Assembly (NCBI GenBank): GCA_035645275.1
Contig: DASQMX010000031.1
Coordinates: forward strand, 588,661-652,660
Reading direction: 5' to 3'
Length of the DNA stretch: 64,000 bases
Source: Paranoxybacillus sp035645275
GTDB taxonomy: Bacteria > Bacillota > Bacilli > Bacillales > Anoxybacillaceae
Under the pieces are notes generated by a model. That model was not told the origin of the DNA. It searched no databases and worked only from the letters and a program-made list of their open reading frames with translations. Below, in pieces: positions 16,642 through 25,976 of this stretch. The position numbers and the translations under genes were made by a program. Within the stretch, counting starts at the first letter, position 1; each line of letters starts with the position of its first letter.

Positions 16642-18156
16642 TTATTTACAAGCAAAAATTTCCGCCATTATCTTTAACTTTTCTTCCGTATAATGCACAT
16701 AATTATCATTGTAAGCTTTCGGTTCTTTCGGATTGGCAAAGCGTGTGATTTTCCCCGTCTCTGGATGAACAAACTTGCTCGATGCACCGCAGCCGAGCCC
16801 AATGATAGACTGCTGCTCTTCCATAATCATAATGTTATAAATGCTTTCTTGCCCTGGAAGCGCGTAGCCGACATTCTCAAGATTACCGAGAATATTTTTT
16901 TGGCGATATAAATAATAAGGAACGTAACCATGACGCTTCGTCCACTCTTGCGCATTTTTCATCATCATGCTGATTTCATCTCGGTCGGCGACTTTGTATT
17001 TTTCTTTGTTTTTCGTCATCTCGGAAGCACGTTTAAATGACAACGTATGAACGGTCAATGACTCCGGCATTAATTTTTCTGTTTCTGCTAATGTGTAGTT
17101 AAATTCTTCTACTCCCTCTCCCGGAAGACCGATAATTAAATCCATATTAATGTTGTTCATGCCCATGCTGCGTGCGAGATGAAACTTTTCAATCGTTTCT
17201 TCAACGGTATGATGACGGCCAATCGCCTTTAATGTTTCTTGAATGTAGGATTGCGGATTGATACTGATTCGATCGATGTTCCACTTTTTCAGCACTTCCA
17301 ATTTCTCTGGTGTAATCGTATCGGGACGACCGGCTTCTACGGTAATTTCGCGGACGCGTTCTACATTTGGAAACGACTCGTACATCTCCTCATAAAGCAT
17401 GTCCATTTCTTCCGCAGTAATGCTTGTCGGTGTACCGCCGCCATAGTAAATCGTTGTGATGTTAATGCCGCGCTCTTTTAAAAAGCGGCCAATCTCCCGC
17501 ATTTCATAATGAAGCCCGCCTAAAAATGAGTCGACGGAGCCTTGGCGTCCGTTAATCGCATAGGCCGGGAACGTGCAATACGCGCATTTCGTCGGACAAA
17601 ATGGAATGCCGATATAAATGCTCACTTCATGTGCCAAATTGTATAAATCAGGCACGACCGTCAGCTGTCGGTCAACAATTTGCTGCATGAGACGAATTTT
17701 TTCATCGGTGACTAAATAGTCTTCTCGTAATTGTTTATGCGCTTCTTCCTTAGAAAGTCCTGATTGCAGCTTTTGATGCAAAAGCTTTACAGGACGGACT
17801 CCCGTTAAAATGCCCCAATGCTGCAACAGTCCTGTATATTCTTGAAGCAATGTTAAATATACGTGGGAAACAGAATTTTTCACTTGTTTAAAACGTTCTT
17901 TTTCTTCTGTGTACAAACGCAAATCTTTTGCATAGTCAGCTTCAAAAGTTTTTCCTGTTGCTGCTTCTTGGAGCGTTCCACGAACGTGCAATTGATCGTT
18001 ACCGTTTAATTCAAAAGTAACGATTACATCTGGAGCATCTATAGATAAGAGTGATATTTCATTTTCCTCAAAAAATAAATCCGTTATTACTTCAAGCGGT
18101 CGCTGAAACTTTTCCACATGATGCAACCCATTGATTTGAATTCGCAATCGAATCAC
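16642..18156 (-). CDS. hemZ: Oxygen-independent coproporphyrinogen III oxidase-like radical SAM enzyme HemZ
   Basis: A 504-residue radical SAM protein. The cluster motif CPTKCAYC (Cys187, Cys191, Cys194) sits after a YIGIPF lead as in HemN/HemW proteins, and GGGTPT and the C-terminal HemN-like domain follow. B. subtilis HemZ (YhaV) is tied to anaerobic heme synthesis. The N-terminal 170 residues are the extension typical of HemZ. It is a single gene with palindromic elements on both sides. Confidence 0.9.
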   Translation of the reverse strand: MIRLRIQINGLHHVEKFQRPLEVITDLFFEENEISLLSIDAPDVIVTFELNGNDQLHVRGTLQEAATGKTFEADYAKDLRLYTEEKERFKQVKNSVSHVYLTLLQEYTGLLQHWGILTGVRPVKLLHQKLQSGLSKEEAHKQLREDYLVTDEKIRLMQQIVDRQLTVVPDLYNLAHEVSIYIGIPFCPTKCAYCTFPAYAINGRQGSVDSFLGGLHYEMREIGRFLKERGINITTIYYGGGTPTSITAEEMDMLYEEMYESFPNVERVREITVEAGRPDTITPEKLEVLKKWNIDRISINPQSYIQETLKAIGRHHTVEETIEKFHLARSMGMNNINMDLIIGLPGEGVEEFNYTLAETEKLMPESLTVHTLSFKRASEMTKNKEKYKVADRDEISMMMKNAQEWTKRHGYVPYYLYRQKNILGNLENVGYALPGQESIYNIMIMEEQQSIIGLGCGASSKFVHPETGKITRFANPKEPKAYNDNYVHYTEEKLKIMAEIFACK

Positions 18157-18255
18157 CTTTCATCTTAAATTCCATGTCAAACTTATATAAGTGTACAGAA
18201 TATAACAAAAGTTCGTCAAGAAAACAATGTCATCTTTCCAATGGTATTTAATGAA

Positions 18256-18374
18256 AAAAGAGCTGTCACATAAGGGTCTGACCTCACTCTCTATTCACAA
18301 TATAAAGTACATCGGCTAAATATGATGCACGCTATATTGCCGTGAGGGGGTCTGACCCTTTGCCAGCCTCTTTT
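18256..18374. repeat. Palindromic intergenic element, copy 4
   Basis: Inner arms AAGGGTCTGACCTCAC/GTGAGGGGGTCTGACCCTT pair well and the centre is ACAATATA...CTATATTG. The outer arms AAAAGAGCTG/CCAGCCTCTTTT are weaker. It ends three bases before the yhaX stop. Confidence 0.8.
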
Positions 18375-18377
18375 CGA

Positions 18378-19244
18378 CTATTTATTAATTTTGATTTGCC
18401 GCAAAAATTCAAGACGCTGCTGTTTGCGAAAATGTTCCTTAATCATGTAAGCAACACCTAATTGTTCATTCGAACGCGTCACCCAATCGGCTTTCCTTTT
18501 CACTTCAGCCGGCGCATTTCCCATCGCCACGCCTAACCCTGCCGCTTCAATCGCTGAAATATCGTCTAGACCGTCGCCAATGACAACCATTTCCTTCAAA
18601 GAAATCCCTAAATAATCTCCTAATTTTTTTAAACTATTCAATTTCGAAACACCACTTGGCACAATCTCTATTTTGCAATCTGGCTGCACAATCAGATCAA
18701 TTCCGTAAAAAGCTTTGCGTAATACTTTTGCCGCTTCGTCTCTTTCTTCTTCATTCGGAAAATACACGTCAATTTTCGGCACTGCTAAAGGTTCGTCACG
18801 AAGCGTATCTCCAAGTGAATCAACAAATTGCGTCGGGTAAATGAACGGATCTCCCGTTGATAATACCGTTCGTACGACAAGATTTTTTTGGATTTTTTTT
18901 CGATTGCCAATCGAGTAACGTTCATGTATTAAACGAATATGACATTCAAAGTTCTCCAGCACTTGAACAATATTAAATGTCTTCTCCTCAGAAATCGTTT
19001 TTTCATATATTTTCTCATCGAGAGTTTTCCCAATGACCGCTCCTTGGAACGTAACGAGCATCGCGTTCAACTTCAACGCTTTTGCGACTTTTCTTGCTGA
19101 TAAAAAATTTCGGCCCGTTAGTAGCGTGACATACACTCCCTTTTGTTTGACAAATTCAATCGCTTCTTTCGTTTCTTTTTGCAGGCGTCCGTTATTTTTT
19201 AAAATCGTCCCATCAATGTTAAGAGCAAGCAATTTATAAATCAA
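18378..19244 (-). CDS. yhaX: HAD-superfamily (Cof-type) phosphatase YhaX
   Basis: A 288-residue Cof-like HAD hydrolase. Motif I is LNIDGTIL (one Asp where DxD is usual, since the first Asp is Asn), motif II LLTGR, motif III lysine before LNSLKKLG, and motif IV GDGLDDISAI. YhaX in B. subtilis is a sporulation-expressed protein with no settled substrate. The replaced nucleophile Asp (N in LNID) could mean altered activity. Confidence 0.85.
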   Translation of the reverse strand: MIYKLLALNIDGTILKNNGRLQKETKEAIEFVKQKGVYVTLLTGRNFLSARKVAKALKLNAMLVTFQGAVIGKTLDEKIYEKTISEEKTFNIVQVLENFECHIRLIHERYSIGNRKKIQKNLVVRTVLSTGDPFIYPTQFVDSLGDTLRDEPLAVPKIDVYFPNEEERDEAAKVLRKAFYGIDLIVQPDCKIEIVPSGVSKLNSLKKLGDYLGISLKEMVVIGDGLDDISAIEAAGLGVAMGNAPAEVKRKADWVTRSNEQLGVAYMIKEHFRKQQRLEFLRQIKINK

Positions 19245-19304
19245 GGCCGTATCCCCCTTTTCCTGTTGTCACTTGCCTTGTCACTAATAGCTATGACAAT
19301 AAGG

Positions 19305-19337
19305 ACAAAAAAAGAACACCCATTTTCATGAGTGTTC
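19305..19337 (-). terminator. Orphan minus-strand terminator ahead of yhaX
   Basis: GAACAC/GTGTTC stem followed by TTTTTTT on the minus strand, about 60 bases upstream of yhaX and 210 bases beyond the yheA terminator. No gene fits between, so it may end a small RNA or attenuate yhaX. Apart from this hairpin and the yheA terminator I see nothing in 19245-19585. Confidence 0.6.
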
Positions 19338-19544
19338 AAATTCATTAGGGGAGTATGTGGTTTTTATTCAAACTTCACTTCTTCGTTACAGGAATGCTGT
19401 TTTTCATCTCTATACTACACGAAATAATTAGATATAATTTCCTTATTAACAAATTAGTAAAAAATCGTTATTTCATCATTAAGTAGTTGAGAAGAGAGCA
19501 TGTCGAAAAGTTTTTATTTTGTTAGCCTTTTCTGCCTTTCTAAC

Positions 19545-19583
19545 AATAAAAACGATTTTGCCTGTCGACAAAATCGTTTTTGT
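19545..19583 (-). terminator. Terminator of yheA
   Basis: Perfect stem AACGATTTTG/CAAAATCGTT (19551-19560, 19569-19578) with T-runs on both strands, at the yheA end. Confidence 0.85.
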
Positions 19584-19585
19584 GG

Positions 19586-19930
19586 CTATTCAAATTTGCT
19601 GTATAACTCATCAAGAGGCTTTAACACAATTTTGTTCACTTCCGCAATGAGAAAGCTCATACGCTGTTCTAACTCCATCAGCCGGGCAATTTTGTCATGT
19701 TGCTGTACTAACGCAGCTACCTTTTGCGCCTGTTCAATCTCCTCTGGCAAAATCTCCTCACCTGTCATTTGTTTTTGATGAAGCCGCATTTGAATATTGC
19801 GAAAGTTATTAAACATTCGGCTTGAGGTTTCATCGTGTTGAATTTCTTCATACATCTTTTTTAAACGTTGAAACTCTTCGCTTTGACGAATCGCCTTTTC
19901 CAAGTTGTAAGCAACTTCATAAATAGACAT
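19586..19930 (-). CDS. yheA: YheA, YlbF/YmcA-family protein
   Basis: A 114-residue all-helical cytosolic protein of the UPF0342/YlbF family. Relatives YlbF, YmcA and YaaT form a complex that acts on RNase Y-dependent RNA processing; YheA itself is uncharacterised. Typical pattern: YEVAYNLEKAIRQSEEFQRLK, then EIQHDETSSRMFNNFRNIQ. GGAGGA lies upstream. A terminator separates it from yheB. Confidence 0.88.
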   Translation of the reverse strand: MSIYEVAYNLEKAIRQSEEFQRLKKMYEEIQHDETSSRMFNNFRNIQMRLHQKQMTGEEILPEEIEQAQKVAALVQQHDKIARLMELEQRMSFLIAEVNKIVLKPLDELYSKFE

Positions 19931-19944
19931 AAAACATCCTCCTA

Positions 19945-19997
19945 ATAAAAATTGCTGCCGTTCTCCTATTGGATTATATGAACAGGAGAACGGCAGT
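19945..19997 (-). terminator. Terminator of yheB
   Basis: Perfect 13-bp stem CTGCCGTTCTCCT/AGGAGAACGGCAG (19955-19967, 19984-19996) followed by ATTTTTATT on the minus strand. Confidence 0.85.
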
Positions 19998-20006
19998 ATG
20001 TCAATT

Positions 20007-21143
20007 TTAACTAATGATTAACCCGACAATTCCCTGTACGATACCAATAATCCCGCCTAGAAGTGCGCCTAAATAAGTAATCATTTTAAATTCCCGTTTT
20101 GAAATGGATAAAATCATCTCCTCTAAACGCTCCACGGAAAACGTTTCGACTTGCGAGCGGACAATCTCTTCTAGCTGCAAACGTTGAATGATCTTATCGA
20201 CCTTTTCAACAATCACCCCGCTCAAAACGTCTATCGCTTTTGGAATCAACTCTTGAATCATCGTTTCCTTATATGGAACGATAACAGTCGAAAGTGGTTT
20301 GTTTAAAAGCTTGCCAATGTCCAATCTTTTGATAACGAAGTTCTTTACAAAATCCATTGCTCTTTCCTTACCGATCCATGCCTCAACATCAGCGAGTTTA
20401 TATGCTTTCAGCTTGTCCCATTCTTTTACTAAAAGATTCGCCAATAACTCTTTTGTTCCTTCATTATTTAAAAACTTGATAATTTCCGGCTGAATTTTAT
20501 CCGCTAAACTTACATTGCCGAGAAACATTTGCAGCATATTTCCCAACATGCCACGTCCTGACAAGAAATCACCAACCATTCGATCGATGCGTTGTTTTCC
20601 TTCCTCACTGTTAAAATAATCAATGGCTTTATCAGTAATATAGTTGGCAACTTCCGGAAATGTTAATTCTACTTTCGTAAGCAATTCAGCAGGAAAGGCT
20701 TCATAAATCGTTTTGGAACGGATTTCCTCCATCCACTGTTCATATTTCGTTTCCACTAAGGAAGTTATTCTCCTTTGAATCATTTCCTCAGGCTGCTTTA
20801 CTCCGATTAAAGCAGCGAGTTCGCCAATCGTCTTATCACTGCTGAGCCATTTTTCCCCTTCTTCTTGCGCCCACTTCACAACACCTTGCCTAAATGTTTG
20901 CTCTGTTAATTTTCTTCGTATTCCTTCTGGAGTTAATAAATGTTCAACAACCATTCGCCCCATCTGTTCAGCTAGTTCTTTCCGGCGTTTTGGAATTAAA
21001 CCGGGAGTAAACGGAAGACGCTTTCCTGCTATGTAAATCGGATGGTACGGACGGAACAACATTTGAATCGCTAATTCGTTTGTTACTCCCCCAATTACGG
21101 CCCCAATAATCATCATAAATGCTAAATAAAAAACAATATCCAT
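20007..21143 (-). CDS. yheB: YheB, DUF445 membrane protein
   Basis: A 378-residue DUF445-family protein with one hydrophobic segment at each end (residues 5-25 and about 355-376) and a long helical middle. The N-terminal block MLFRPYHPIYIAGKRLPFTPGL, then IPKRRKELA, is the family hallmark. B. subtilis YheB is a sporulation-phase protein of unknown role. It is divergent from the yheC run, with 138 bases between. Confidence 0.88.
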   Translation of the reverse strand: MDIVFYLAFMMIIGAVIGGVTNELAIQMLFRPYHPIYIAGKRLPFTPGLIPKRRKELAEQMGRMVVEHLLTPEGIRRKLTEQTFRQGVVKWAQEEGEKWLSSDKTIGELAALIGVKQPEEMIQRRITSLVETKYEQWMEEIRSKTIYEAFPAELLTKVELTFPEVANYITDKAIDYFNSEEGKQRIDRMVGDFLSGRGMLGNMLQMFLGNVSLADKIQPEIIKFLNNEGTKELLANLLVKEWDKLKAYKLADVEAWIGKERAMDFVKNFVIKRLDIGKLLNKPLSTVIVPYKETMIQELIPKAIDVLSGVIVEKVDKIIQRLQLEEIVRSQVETFSVERLEEMILSISKREFKMITYLGALLGGIIGIVQGIVGLIIS

Positions 21144-21184
21144 GCTTCTCTCCTTTCCTCATATTGAGCTTAGAAAGTCAAGTC

Positions 21185-21212
21185 ACCTATCTTAGGCGAT
21201 AATCATACGATA
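21185..21212 (+). promoter_or_regulatory. Possible SigK/SigE-type promoter of the yheC operon
   Basis: CATACGATA (21204-21212) fits the mother-cell -10 consensus CATAnnnTA, with AC 17 bases upstream as for SigK; CATACGAT also resembles a SigE -10. It lies about 70 bases before yheC. Mother-cell expression would suit coat-associated YheC/YheD proteins. Confidence 0.4.
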
Positions 21213-21281
21213 ACATATCAAGCATTTGCCTAATTTTTGATTATATCGCTTGTTCATCGAAAGAGCAAATGAGGGAGAAAA

Positions 21282-22382
21282 ATGAATTCGACACGTGCCA
21301 TTGCTGTTATAACAGAAATCTCAGAAACAAATGAAACGAATCATTTCGGCTCCATTCATGACTTCTGTATAGAGCTTGCCGAATATGCCGAGCGAGAAGG
21401 GATTCTGTTTTATGTAACTTCTCTCACTATTTATACAGGAAATGAACGAATGGGATATATGTGGAAGAATAACAGTTGGATGAAAACTCCTGTTCCTGAG
21501 GCTGGTTGTATTTATAACCGTATTCATTCACGCAAAACAGAACACTCTCCGAAATTTCATGAGTTTCTGCAATATCTACAACACAATCATATCCCTATAT
21601 TTAACGAACGATTTTTAAATAAATGGGAAGTTTACAATTGTTTAGCAAGATATGAATACTTGTGCCCCTTTCTTCCAGAAACACAAATGTTTACATCGAA
21701 GCAAACATTAGAACAATTTCTCGCTGAATATGAAACGGTCTTTATTAAACCGATTTACGGCAGCCAAGGCAAAAAAATTTTCCGCATACAGAAGAAGGAA
21801 GATCACTTTTTGCTGGACTATTCGACCTTTTCATTAGAAAAAGAGCAAATATATCCATCTGTTTCTTCCTTGTTTCTTGCTCTTAAAGAAAGAATTAACC
21901 AGCCGGTCATTATCCAGCAAGGAGTACCATTACAAACATATAAAAACCGACCTGTCGATTTTCGTTTATTATGTCATCGTACAAATGACAGTAAATGGAA
22001 AGTCACTTCCTCAGTTGCCCGTGTTGCTTCTGAAGAAAACTTTGTATCAAACGCGGCAAGAGGCGGCGAGCTTTTTCATATGAATGATATATTGAAAGAA
22101 CTTTACGATCCAAGTACAAGCACATGGCAAAAAAAGTTTTTAAAAGAATTGTCTCTTGAAATCGCCGCTGCCCTTTCCGCTTCCACCGCTGGCTTATACG
22201 GCGAATTTGGCATCGACTTGGCGCTTGATACATGCGGTAAATCTTGGGTAATTGAAGTGAATACAAAACCTTCAAAAAATTTAGATCTGCCGTCCCCCGC
22301 AAAACGAATTCGCCCTTCCGCTAAAGCGATTATTGATTATTGTACTTATTTACTCAACCAAAAAGAGGAGGGATTTTCTTGA
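21282..22382 (+). CDS. yheC: YheC/YheD-family ATP-grasp protein 1 (YheC-like)
   Basis: A 366-residue ATP-grasp protein of the endospore coat-associated YheC/YheD family. The nucleotide loop FIKPIYGSQGKKI, the DFRLLCHR core strand and the metal-binding end FGIDLAL...VIEVNTKP are present, so it should bind ATP and Mg2+. The ligase substrate is unknown. It is first of four paralogues; its TGA overlaps the TTG start of the next. The closest length match is B. subtilis YheC (363). Confidence 0.85.
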   Translation: MNSTRAIAVITEISETNETNHFGSIHDFCIELAEYAEREGILFYVTSLTIYTGNERMGYMWKNNSWMKTPVPEAGCIYNRIHSRKTEHSPKFHEFLQYLQHNHIPIFNERFLNKWEVYNCLARYEYLCPFLPETQMFTSKQTLEQFLAEYETVFIKPIYGSQGKKIFRIQKKEDHFLLDYSTFSLEKEQIYPSVSSLFLALKERINQPVIIQQGVPLQTYKNRPVDFRLLCHRTNDSKWKVTSSVARVASEENFVSNAARGGELFHMNDILKELYDPSTSTWQKKFLKELSLEIAAALSASTAGLYGEFGIDLALDTCGKSWVIEVNTKPSKNLDLPSPAKRIRPSAKAIIDYCTYLLNQKEEGFS

Positions 22383-23443
22383 TTTCATTCGGTTTTTTAA
22401 CTATTCGTGAACATCAGGAACATGAATACGTAACTGAAATAGCTAAACGAGCTTCCCATTACGGAATCGAGGTGTATCGTTTTACTCCGCTTTCGATTGA
22501 TCCGTTAACAGAAAAAGTAAATGGTGAGAAGTTTAGCGATAACTTACAATCATGGGTTTCTTGCCTATTTGATATTCCGGCTTTTATCTATGACCGCTGC
22601 TTTTATCATTCCGACTCCCGTTCAAAACGAAGCAAACCAATTGTTCAATGGCTAAAGAAACGGCCTGATCTTGTATTTTTAGGGAACGGCTTCCCGAATA
22701 AATGGGAGTTATATGAGAGTCTGTGCTCCCATCCCCTTCTTTCTCCTTACACGCTAAAAACCTGGCGCATCACTTCTGTTCATGATGTGATCAAAGCGTT
22801 GAAGTCGGATAAAAATGTCATCTTAAAACCGGAAACTGGTTCTCAAGGGAAAGGAATGTACTGCTTAAAGCAAACGAAACATACACTGGAAATCCAGAGC
22901 ACTTCTAAAGATATACAAATCATTAAAAGCAAAGCTGAATTAAAAGCTTGGGCAGAAAACCAGCTTTGTTCACAATCTTATATAGGTCAGCCGCTTCTTC
23001 CTTTAAAAAATAAATACGGCCAACCATTTGACCTTCGACTATTTTTGCAAAAAGATGAACAAGGCCAATGGAAAGAACGAGGAAGGGGCATTTGCGTGGG
23101 GGAAAAAGAAACCTTTATTGCTAATTTAAGCGCGGGAGCAACTATCATCCCGTTTAAAGAGTGGATGAGCCAAATTCCAAAACCACAGCAAGTACTCATT
23201 AATGATGGAATTGATACGATTGTTACTTTATTACCTTCATATCTCGACGAAACATTCGGTCCGCTTTTTGAAATCGGTTTGGATATTGGCATTACAGACG
23301 AAGGGGCTGTATGGATTTTAGATGTCAATTCAAAGCCTGGACGAAAAATCGTGTTAGAAATGTCCCCTCATGAAGCGGAAAACTTATACCACGCCCCTCT
23401 CCGTTATTGCCGCTTTCTTTCAGAAGGAGTGGAAGTACAATGA
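22379..23443 (+). CDS. YheC/YheD-family ATP-grasp protein 2
   Basis: A 354-residue paralogue with ILKPETGSQGKGM, FDLRLF and IGLDIGI...WILDVNSKPG. I start at TTG 22379, six bases after GAGGAGGG, which overlaps the previous stop by two bases (TTGA). The shadow ATG at 22340 lies inside yheC. It lacks the extra N-terminal beta domain of copies 3 and 4. Its end overlaps the next start as ATGA. Confidence 0.83.
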   Translation: MISFGFLTIREHQEHEYVTEIAKRASHYGIEVYRFTPLSIDPLTEKVNGEKFSDNLQSWVSCLFDIPAFIYDRCFYHSDSRSKRSKPIVQWLKKRPDLVFLGNGFPNKWELYESLCSHPLLSPYTLKTWRITSVHDVIKALKSDKNVILKPETGSQGKGMYCLKQTKHTLEIQSTSKDIQIIKSKAELKAWAENQLCSQSYIGQPLLPLKNKYGQPFDLRLFLQKDEQGQWKERGRGICVGEKETFIANLSAGATIIPFKEWMSQIPKPQQVLINDGIDTIVTLLPSYLDETFGPLFEIGLDIGITDEGAVWILDVNSKPGRKIVLEMSPHEAENLYHAPLRYCRFLSEGVEVQ

Positions 23444-24795
23444 TTTATACGTTAAAGATTAACGAAAAAAGGCAAAAAACCGTATGGCTTCCTTCTAACA
23501 TCCCTATTACCAAACAAACGCAAGTCATGTTTGGAAGCTATAGTGAACCATGTTTGCTTATTTCTCGTTTAGACAACAAAAACGAAATCGCGATCACGAA
23601 AGATTTGGCAAAAAAATTGAAGATTCCTTTTTCGAGCCCTATTTGCGTATTTCTTGATGAACAATCTGTCCATCTCGGACCGCTTATCGGCATCTTTACA
23701 GCGGGATTTAAAAAGTCAACCATTCGTCCAATCGGCAAGCGGACATTTTTCTTTGCGAAATTGCTGACAAAAGAAAAAGAAGTCGGCGGCTTTGCCTTTG
23801 TATTCGGCGCCCATCATATTAACTGGGAAATGGGAACGATTAACGGCTATTTTTATACAGAAAACGGCTGGGAACAATTTGAAGTGCCTTTTCCAAATGT
23901 GATTTATAACCGACTTCCAAATCGGCGGACAGAAAATGAAGCGACTTTCCAGCAAATTAAACATAAATTAAAAAACGAGTATTTGATTCCATGGTTTAAC
24001 GAAAGCTTTTTTAATAAATGGGAAATTTACCATCTGCTACAAAAACATCCATCGGCTTTGTCTTATCTTCCGGAAACACATGCCCATCCAACAGAAGAAA
24101 TCGTACAGATGCTGCTGGAAAAATACAAGAATGTTTATGTGAAACCAGCGAACGGAAGCCTCGGTTTAAGCGTGTACCAAATCATTCAAGCAAAAGACCA
24201 AAAAATCTATTATTGCCGCTATCGCGATGAATATGAACAAAACCGTCTGCGAAAATTCACCTCTCTTTCTTCATTATGGAGTGAGCTGTTTAAACAAAAA
24301 GAGATGGAACGCTATATTGTTCAGCAAGGAATTCCACTTATACGTTATAAAGGAAGACAAGTCGATTTTCGAGTTCATACAAACAAAAACAAAAACGGAA
24401 AATGGCAGGTCAGCGCCATAGCAGCAAAAGCAGCAGGAAAAGGAAGCGTGACAACACATATCAATAACGGAGGCATTGTGAAAACGTTAGACGAAATATT
24501 CGAACATGAACAGGAACGTTGCTTCATGACAGAAAAACTGAAAGAGGCAGCTCTCACCCTTAGCCAATGCTTAGAAGAAAAAATGGGGATAGCAATTGGA
24601 GAAATTGGCTTTGATATCGGAATTGACCAAAAGGGAAATATTTGGCTATTCGAAGCCAACTCAAAACCTGGCCGCTCCATTTTTACTCATCCAAAGTTAA
24701 AAAAATATGAAGATTTGACTACCATCCTTTCATTAGAGTATGGTGTCTATTTAAGTGAACAAATGATTACAAAACCCGAGGCCATCATCACATGA
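23440..24795 (+). CDS. yheD: YheC/YheD-family ATP-grasp protein 3 (YheD-like)
   Basis: A 451-residue member, close in length to B. subtilis YheD (453). An N-terminal domain of about 90 residues (ending LGPLIGIFTAGF) precedes the ATP-grasp part: YVKPANGSLGLSV, VDFRVHTN, IGFDIGI...LFEANSKPG. It starts at ATG 23440, overlapping the previous stop (ATGA). Its own TGA overlaps the start of copy 4. Confidence 0.85.
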   Translation: MIYTLKINEKRQKTVWLPSNIPITKQTQVMFGSYSEPCLLISRLDNKNEIAITKDLAKKLKIPFSSPICVFLDEQSVHLGPLIGIFTAGFKKSTIRPIGKRTFFFAKLLTKEKEVGGFAFVFGAHHINWEMGTINGYFYTENGWEQFEVPFPNVIYNRLPNRRTENEATFQQIKHKLKNEYLIPWFNESFFNKWEIYHLLQKHPSALSYLPETHAHPTEEIVQMLLEKYKNVYVKPANGSLGLSVYQIIQAKDQKIYYCRYRDEYEQNRLRKFTSLSSLWSELFKQKEMERYIVQQGIPLIRYKGRQVDFRVHTNKNKNGKWQVSAIAAKAAGKGSVTTHINNGGIVKTLDEIFEHEQERCFMTEKLKEAALTLSQCLEEKMGIAIGEIGFDIGIDQKGNIWLFEANSKPGRSIFTHPKLKKYEDLTTILSLEYGVYLSEQMITKPEAIIT

Positions 24796-25976
24796 AATCG
24801 ACAATTTATTACGATTTTGAGCAAGAAAAATGGTTTCATAAAGATAGTGACTTTTCTTATACATTTGGAAAAAATGCGATTTCGCTTCCCTTTTCCGAAG
24901 CGAAACAATCTTGTTTATCTTTTTCCGTTATTAAAAAAGGAAATCAGCTTGGACCACTCATCGGCATTGTCATCAGCGACTCTACCGTTAGACAACTGTT
25001 AAAAGGCTATAAACGCAATTTCGAACAGATTCATCGAGAACTAAAATCGCTCGGAGGAATATGTATTGTTTTCACAGCGGGAAACGTACAAACAAATAAA
25101 ATACACGGCTATGTATTTTCTGATGAAAAAAAGCAGTGGATTCATGTAAAAGTTCCGCTGCCTGATATCGTTTATAACCGCATCAAAACTCGAAAAGATG
25201 AACAAACAGCGGATATCCAACATTTTTTTCAATTCTTGCAGCAAAACAACATTCCTTACTTTAATCCTTCATTTTTTACGAAATGGCAATTATATCAAAT
25301 TTTAAATTCGAATAAAATGCTTCGTCCCTATTTACCGGCGACTTTGCGCATTTCATCCTTCAATGATCTAGTTACGATGCTGAACACATATGGACACATT
25401 TATATGAAGCCGAACGAAGGTCATAAAGGAAAAGGAATTTTTACCCTTCAACTAAACCGCGAACAACATACAGTCGTTTTTTCCAATATGAAGCACGAAC
25501 GAACTTTTGGAAATATAACTACACTTTTCAAGTTATACGATTTAGATAAATATATAGCCCAACAAGCGATTCATTCTGATACAATCCATGGAAAACGATA
25601 TGACTTACGTATACTCGCCCATTACCAAAACAATAGTTTTGTGATTAGCGGCATCGGCATTAGACAATCCATAAACCAGGAAATTACAACACATATTCCA
25701 AACGGCGGTAGGCTCATTCCATACGAATTCGTCAAAGAAAAAATCGATGAATCTCTTTTGCAACATATTATTGTACAATGCGGTAAAACACTTTCTGCCC
25801 ATTTAGGACTCATCGGTGAATTTTCCCTTGATCTTGGCCAGACGCCGGACGGACATTGTTATATTTATGAGCTTAACTCAAAGCCAATGATTTTCGATGA
25901 ACCGGAAATCCAACAGCAAGGAACGAAAAATCTTATTCGTGCGTTTCACGAGTTGAGCGGATTTGTTCAAGATTAA
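24792..25976 (+). CDS. YheC/YheD-family ATP-grasp protein 4
   Basis: A 394-residue paralogue with a short N-terminal domain that ends in LGPLIGIVIS, then YMKPNEGHKGKGI, YDLRILAH and FSLDLGQ...YELNSKP. The ATP loop has His where the others have Ser, and the metal-site Asn is kept. It overlaps copy 3 by ATGA. Its last 44 bases overlap the convergent gene at 25933. Confidence 0.82.
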   Translation: MKSTIYYDFEQEKWFHKDSDFSYTFGKNAISLPFSEAKQSCLSFSVIKKGNQLGPLIGIVISDSTVRQLLKGYKRNFEQIHRELKSLGGICIVFTAGNVQTNKIHGYVFSDEKKQWIHVKVPLPDIVYNRIKTRKDEQTADIQHFFQFLQQNNIPYFNPSFFTKWQLYQILNSNKMLRPYLPATLRISSFNDLVTMLNTYGHIYMKPNEGHKGKGIFTLQLNREQHTVVFSNMKHERTFGNITTLFKLYDLDKYIAQQAIHSDTIHGKRYDLRILAHYQNNSFVISGIGIRQSINQEITTHIPNGGRLIPYEFVKEKIDESLLQHIIVQCGKTLSAHLGLIGEFSLDLGQTPDGHCYIYELNSKPMIFDEPEIQQQGTKNLIRAFHELSGFVQD

